This document shows, in pieces, positions 13,425-16,566 of a stretch of 16,566 bases of DNA. The stretch is from the NCBI GenBank assembly GCA_001468855.1, contig LDIV01000003.1:138078-154643 (forward strand), given 5' to 3'. The notes under the pieces were generated by a model. It saw only the letters and a list, made by a program, of their open reading frames with translations. It did no database searches and was not told the origin of the DNA. The DNA comes from a candidate division TM6 bacterium UASB124. Its GTDB lineage: Bacteria; Dependentiae; Babeliae; Babeliales; RVW-14. Within the stretch, counting starts at the first letter, position 1. Every line of letters begins with the position of its first letter. A program made the position numbers and the translations under genes.

Positions 13425-14096
13425 ATGAACATATTCATAAAAAGTAGCTTCATTGTGTTAGCAATTTCAAATTTGTTATGTGGTATTTGCTTCAGTATGG
13501 ATGATGTGAAGATGATAAAGATTTGTGGTCCTGTACAGGTTTTATTGCAGCATATTGATAAAGGTCTAAAGGTTGTTCTTGATGAAGATCAAAATGCTTT
13601 TGTTTGTGGGTGTGCAAAGGTTGAATTTAATAATTTGATGGTTGGTTGTCCTGATAAAGCATGGCATAAAATTCATGTTTATCTGAATACCGCCGCATTA
13701 GAAAAAGTTTTTTTGGAAAATAGAGTTGTATTAACGTGCCTGAGTCCAATAACCATAGCTAATGAATTAATGATTCATGTTTTACTCTCATCAACATTAT
13801 ATTGTAATCAAGCGATAGCAGGGAAACGGCTTTTAATTGATATATCTAAGGGGGGAGAACTTTTTATAGATCAACTAGCGTGTGATTTTTTGAGGATTAA
13901 CCTTTCTTGCTGGAGTAATGCCAGTATTTGTTCGATAAATCCTTGTTGCATTGTGACGAATGAGCTCAATAATCATTCGTGCCTAAAAATGTCCGGATAT
14001 GTTGCCGAAGTAGAAGCAATAGGTGCCGACATTGATGATTGTTCTATATACGATGATCAAGCATTGATTGTTAAGTCGAATGTTACTCTAATATAG
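13425..14096 (+). CDS. Exported Cys-rich protein, possibly DUF2807-like beta-helix
   Basis: 223 residues with AGGGAG eight bases before the ATG. Residues 1-24 form a signal peptide. The mature part alternates short hydrophobic strands and turns: GPVQVLLQHIDKGLKVVLDE, then an IHVYLNTAALEKVFLENRV segment, then ELFIDQLACDFLRINLS and CLKMSGYVAEVEAIGAD. This layout recalls DUF2807 (head GIN) domains, which begin with a phi-x-V-x-L strand and repeat 'L-x-L-x-x-SG' turns, but the similarity is loose. It has 13 cysteines after the signal region, high for an AT-rich bacterium's exported protein, suggesting disulfides or metal. It ends 14 bases from the converging RING gene. Confidence 0.75.
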   Translation: MNIFIKSSFIVLAISNLLCGICFSMDDVKMIKICGPVQVLLQHIDKGLKVVLDEDQNAFVCGCAKVEFNNLMVGCPDKAWHKIHVYLNTAALEKVFLENRVVLTCLSPITIANELMIHVLLSSTLYCNQAIAGKRLLIDISKGGELFIDQLACDFLRINLSCWSNASICSINPCCIVTNELNNHSCLKMSGYVAEVEAIGADIDDCSIYDDQALIVKSNVTLI

Positions 14097-14110
14097 TAGC
14101 ACTGACTAAA

Positions 14111-15259
14111 TTAGGGTACGTTTTCTTGTTGTGATACGATAACATTGGCTGCTCGGCACAATGGGCATGTCTTTTGATAATTATTCAACCATTTATAAAT
14201 ACAATCCTTATGGAATACGTGACCGCATGAAAGCAGTCCAACTCGTTGGCCAGTCCTATAATTTTCAAGACAGATAGAACAGGTTTCACCGCGATAATGA
14301 ATTTTATCAATAACACTTTGGAGCTCTTGGTTCATTATTTGTTCTGCTTCATGTTTCCAAATATGATTACGTCCGGTTGTATTCATTGTGTCACGTAATC
14401 TGCGCATAGCTATTTGGATCTTTTCGCTATAATCGGCAACAACGCGAGCGGGTATTTTATCCGGATCGATGTTATGAGAACGTAAAACCGAATAAGCAAT
14501 ATCCAATATCTTTTGTTCTACTTCATAATGCATAATTTTATTTGTATCGAATGATTGCGGAGTAAAATTTTCTGTTGGACCTTCTAATGGTGCGGAAGGG
14601 ATTGGTTGTTGATATGGTGGTATTGTTGTTTGTTGTTGAGTGTTAAAAAAGAAATCCCACCAATTAAATTGGGGTATGCTTTGTGTATTGCGGATACGTC
14701 CGACAAAGGCTGTCATATGATCATGAATGGTTCTTTCGATTTCATATGTACGAACATAAGAACGACTTTCTTTGTACATAAGATCACGCAAATTGTTTTT
14801 GATTGCTTCGATGCGGCTTGTGTATTCAGCGTATGCGTTGGCGGGGATGGCATCCGGATTTACCCCATGCGAATTTATAAATGTTCTTACCGCATTAAGA
14901 ATTTCTGTATCTAGTTGATAATCATGAACAAGATTACGTAAATTTTCGATAAACGTTTGTACGAGTGGTGTTACGATATTTTTAACATCAAATGCATCAA
15001 GATACGTATTGTTTCGTTGTATTAGGAGGTTTAATAGTGTTTGTTTTGCTGCGTTGAGTTTTGCTTCTAAGTCAGCATGCAATCGGTCCGGAATGTTATA
15101 AGCACCAAAGCCTTGTGCTGAAAGTTGCTCTTGTGCGGTGCGACGTATGTGATAATCCAAATTATTCCGGTGAATATATGATTGAGGGACGTTATAGTGT
15201 GGATTAATCCCTGCGCATAATAGCGATGAAAACAAAATAGTTTTAAGACAATTTTTCAT
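14111..15259 (-). CDS. Exported RING-H2 finger protein with three-fold helical repeat (candidate E3 ubiquitin ligase effector)
   Basis: 382 residues with GGAG five bases before the ATG. Residues 1-17 form a short signal sequence. A helical module is repeated three times (about 34-107, 117-191 and 243-330), each with an Ile-Pro before a long amphipathic helix. A Pro/Gln-rich linker (about 208-230) separates the second and third copies. The C-terminus is a complete RING-H2: C337, C340, C355, H357, H360, C363, C375, C378, with normal spacing. The positions that contact E2 enzymes in known RINGs are present (I339, W367, P376) and an Arg follows the last Cys (R379). RING fingers transfer ubiquitin in eukaryotes; in an exported bacterial protein this suggests an effector acting in the host. 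Delivery route and substrate are unknown. Confidence 0.88.
   Translation of the reverse strand: MKNCLKTILFSSLLCAGINPHYNVPQSYIHRNNLDYHIRRTAQEQLSAQGFGAYNIPDRLHADLEAKLNAAKQTLLNLLIQRNNTYLDAFDVKNIVTPLVQTFIENLRNLVHDYQLDTEILNAVRTFINSHGVNPDAIPANAYAEYTSRIEAIKNNLRDLMYKESRSYVRTYEIERTIHDHMTAFVGRIRNTQSIPQFNWWDFFFNTQQQTTIPPYQQPIPSAPLEGPTENFTPQSFDTNKIMHYEVEQKILDIAYSVLRSHNIDPDKIPARVVADYSEKIQIAMRRLRDTMNTTGRNHIWKHEAEQIMNQELQSVIDKIHYRGETCSICLENYRTGQRVGLLSCGHVFHKDCIYKWLNNYQKTCPLCRAANVIVSQQENVP
14270..15160 (-). repeat. Three internal protein repeats in the RING-H2 gene
   Basis: The repeats align on IPDRLHADLEAKLNAA (residue 56), IPANAYAEYTSRIEAI (138) and IPARVVADYSEKIQIA (269), each preceded by a short helix and followed by a second helix ending in a hydrophobic pattern. 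Copies two and three are closest, sharing NPDAIPA/DPDKIPA and LRDLM/LRDTM. Divergence is high, so the duplication is old. Confidence 0.7.
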
Positions 15260-15306
15260 GGAAACTCCTTTAAGATTAACGAGATTATTTATTATGGAAA
15301 AGATAT

Positions 15307-15337
15307 AAAAAATAGGGGCTCATTGCAATGAGCCCCT
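15307..15337 (-). terminator. Intrinsic terminator after dnaJ
   Basis: A perfect 24-base palindrome (15314-15337; stem AGGGGCTCAT and ATGAGCCCCT with a TGCA loop) is followed on the minus strand by ATTTTTTATATC. It lies 127 bases past the dnaJ stop at 15464 and about 50 bases before the RING gene, so it separates the two transcripts; the RING gene would then need its own promoter between about 15265 and 15330, where I see only weak candidates. Confidence 0.85.
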
Positions 15338-15463
15338 CGGTGTAACTATTGATAGTCAATGATGATTTAATCTTAAAAAAAGGAGGACTGATACGCTACC
15401 AAGAACTTGCAAAAGAATCAAGTAAGAAAATATGTTTTTTCGATTGCAATTATGTGTATCTTT

Positions 15464-16566
15464 TTAACCAAGAAATTTTTTAAAAAAACCGACAATGCCG
15501 CCTTGTTGCTGGCTGGCATTTCCCAGCTTTTGCGCATATGACAGAAGAGCTGCTTTGGTTTCTTCATTTAATTTGGTTGGAATGTCGCAGTTGATTATGA
15601 TAACTAAGTTACCGCGTCCAGGCCCGCGAAGTTTAGCAAAGCCTTTGCCTTCGACTATAATCTCTTTGCCTACAGGACAGCCGCGAGGAACTTTGATTGT
15701 TTCTTTGGACCCATCAATATTTTCGATTTCAATTTGGCATCCAAGCACTAATTGTGGGTAGGGGAGGGTAAGATGTGTGACCAGATCATAATCTTTGCGA
15801 TGAAATGTTTTATCTGCTGTAACTTCAACAATGAGGTATAAATCGCCGGATTCGCCCCCAAAGATTCCAGCATCACCTTTTTCTAGAATACGAAGTTCTG
15901 CGTTGTGGTAAATACCTGCAGGGATGGTGACTACCAGTTTCTCATGCTTTTGTATACGTGATTGACCACGGCATTCAGGGCAAGGATTGGTAATACGGAA
16001 TCCTTGGCCATGGCAGGTGTTACAAACTTGGCTAAAACTAAAAAAGCCTTGGCGTTGTATAATGCTTCCTGTGCCATTACAGGTTGAGCACATTGTTGGC
16101 TTGCTGCCGTCTTTGCAGCCATTACCATTGCATTTTTCACATTTTTCAAAGTGATAAATTTTGATTTCTTTCTGACAACCAAGATAGGACTCTTTGAGGC
16201 TAATTTCGATGTGCTGAGATAGATCATGTCCTCGTTGCGGTGTTGGCCCTGTTCGTTTACCGGTACGGCGACCTGCTTGAGGACCGCCAAAAAGATTTTC
16301 AAAGATATCGCTAAAGCTTGTAAAAATATCTTCCATGTTTTCGTAATTGCCGGCACCTTGTGTTGCTGCATGGCCGAATTGATCATATTGTTTGCGTTTT
16401 TGTTGATCGGACAATACTTCATAGGCCTCAGTGGCTTCTTTGAATTTGTTTTCAGCCTCTTTATTGCCTGGGTTTCGGTCCGGGTGGTATTGCAAAGCTA
16501 GTTTGCGGTATGCTTTTTTTATGTCTTCAGTGCTGGCGCTACGATTAACGCCGAGTATCTCATAAT
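15464..16566 (-). CDS. dnaJ: Chaperone DnaJ (start cut by window edge)
   Basis: 366 residues are visible and the first few are missing: the frame enters at the right edge with [19 protein letters not shown], the J-domain helices I-II, and HPD follows (QYHPDRNPG), so the true start is a few codons outside. Then come a short Gly/Phe region, four zinc-binding repeats [24 protein letters not shown] and CPECRGQS (the last ends in Ser where Gly is usual), and two substrate-binding beta domains ending [12 protein letters not shown]. This is a type I Hsp40 that delivers unfolded proteins to DnaK and stimulates its ATPase. No dnaK or grpE gene is in view downstream. Confidence 0.96.
   Translation of the reverse strand, partial: YEILGVNRSASTEDIKKAYRKLALQYHPDRNPGNKEAENKFKEATEAYEVLSDQQKRKQYDQFGHAATQGAGNYENMEDIFTSFSDIFENLFGGPQAGRRTGKRTGPTPQRGHDLSQHIEISLKESYLGCQKEIKIYHFEKCEKCNGNGCKDGSKPTMCSTCNGTGSIIQRQGFFSFSQVCNTCHGQGFRITNPCPECRGQSRIQKHEKLVVTIPAGIYHNAELRILEKGDAGIFGGESGDLYLIVEVTADKTFHRKDYDLVTHLTLPYPQLVLGCQIEIENIDGSKETIKVPRGCPVGKEIIVEGKGFAKLRGPGRGNLVIIINCDIPTKLNEETKAALLSYAQKLGNASQQQGGIVGFFKKFLG

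Noticed and set aside
1..16566. CRISPR array, complete insertion sequence or prophage
   Set aside because: No regularly spaced repeats, no intact transposase or integrase and no phage structural gene were found on either strand.

Overview
The window reads as a chromosomal segment of a small-genome, AT-rich, Gram-negative-type bacterium that probably lives in or on a eukaryotic host. Housekeeping genes (rplU, dnaJ, serS, hemW, a phosphohexomutase, endonuclease IV) are packed between genes for exported proteins of unknown function. One exported protein carries a complete eukaryote-type RING-H2 finger, and a gene of WD40-repeat type lies eroded nearby. This mix resembles host-associated lineages such as Candidatus Dependentiae (TM6/Babeliae), but that placement is inference from style, not from a marker comparison.

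Layout, left to right. 1-576 (minus): the start of a DEAD-box RNA helicase gene, rplU, and a good promoter for the pair. 754-1651 (minus): an exported helical protein with its terminator. 1652-2541 holds no intact gene but contains a frameshifted WD40-type pseudogene and, on the other strand, a possible transposase remnant. 2542-4786 (minus): a two-gene unit, phosphomannomutase/phosphoglucomutase then endonuclease IV, overlapping by 11 bases. 4908-7754 (minus): two large exported coiled-coil proteins with Pro/Thr-rich tails that share an architecture, preceded by a small FMN-type split-barrel protein (7779-8240).

8350-12174 (minus) is a tight operon, serS - DUF58 (von Willebrand A) - DUF4381-like membrane protein - hemW, with junctions of 0 to 2 bases. 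The middle pair is the core of a Bat/MoxR-type locus, but no MoxR ATPase gene is present. 12175-12386 is a divergent promoter region. From it, three plus-strand genes run to 14096, all encoding small exported or membrane proteins of unknown role. They converge on the minus-strand RING-H2 gene (14111-15259), which lies downstream of dnaJ (15464 to the right edge) and is separated from it by a strong terminator.

Seven of the seventeen intact or edge-truncated genes encode a protein with an N-terminal signal sequence and no recognisable enzymatic role, so much of the window appears devoted to the cell surface, periplasm or host interface. The strongest candidate for new biology is the RING-H2 protein: an N-terminal signal sequence, a helical module repeated three times, and a C-terminal RING keeping all eight zinc ligands and the usual E2-contact positions. 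No tRNA, rRNA, CRISPR array or intact mobile element was seen.
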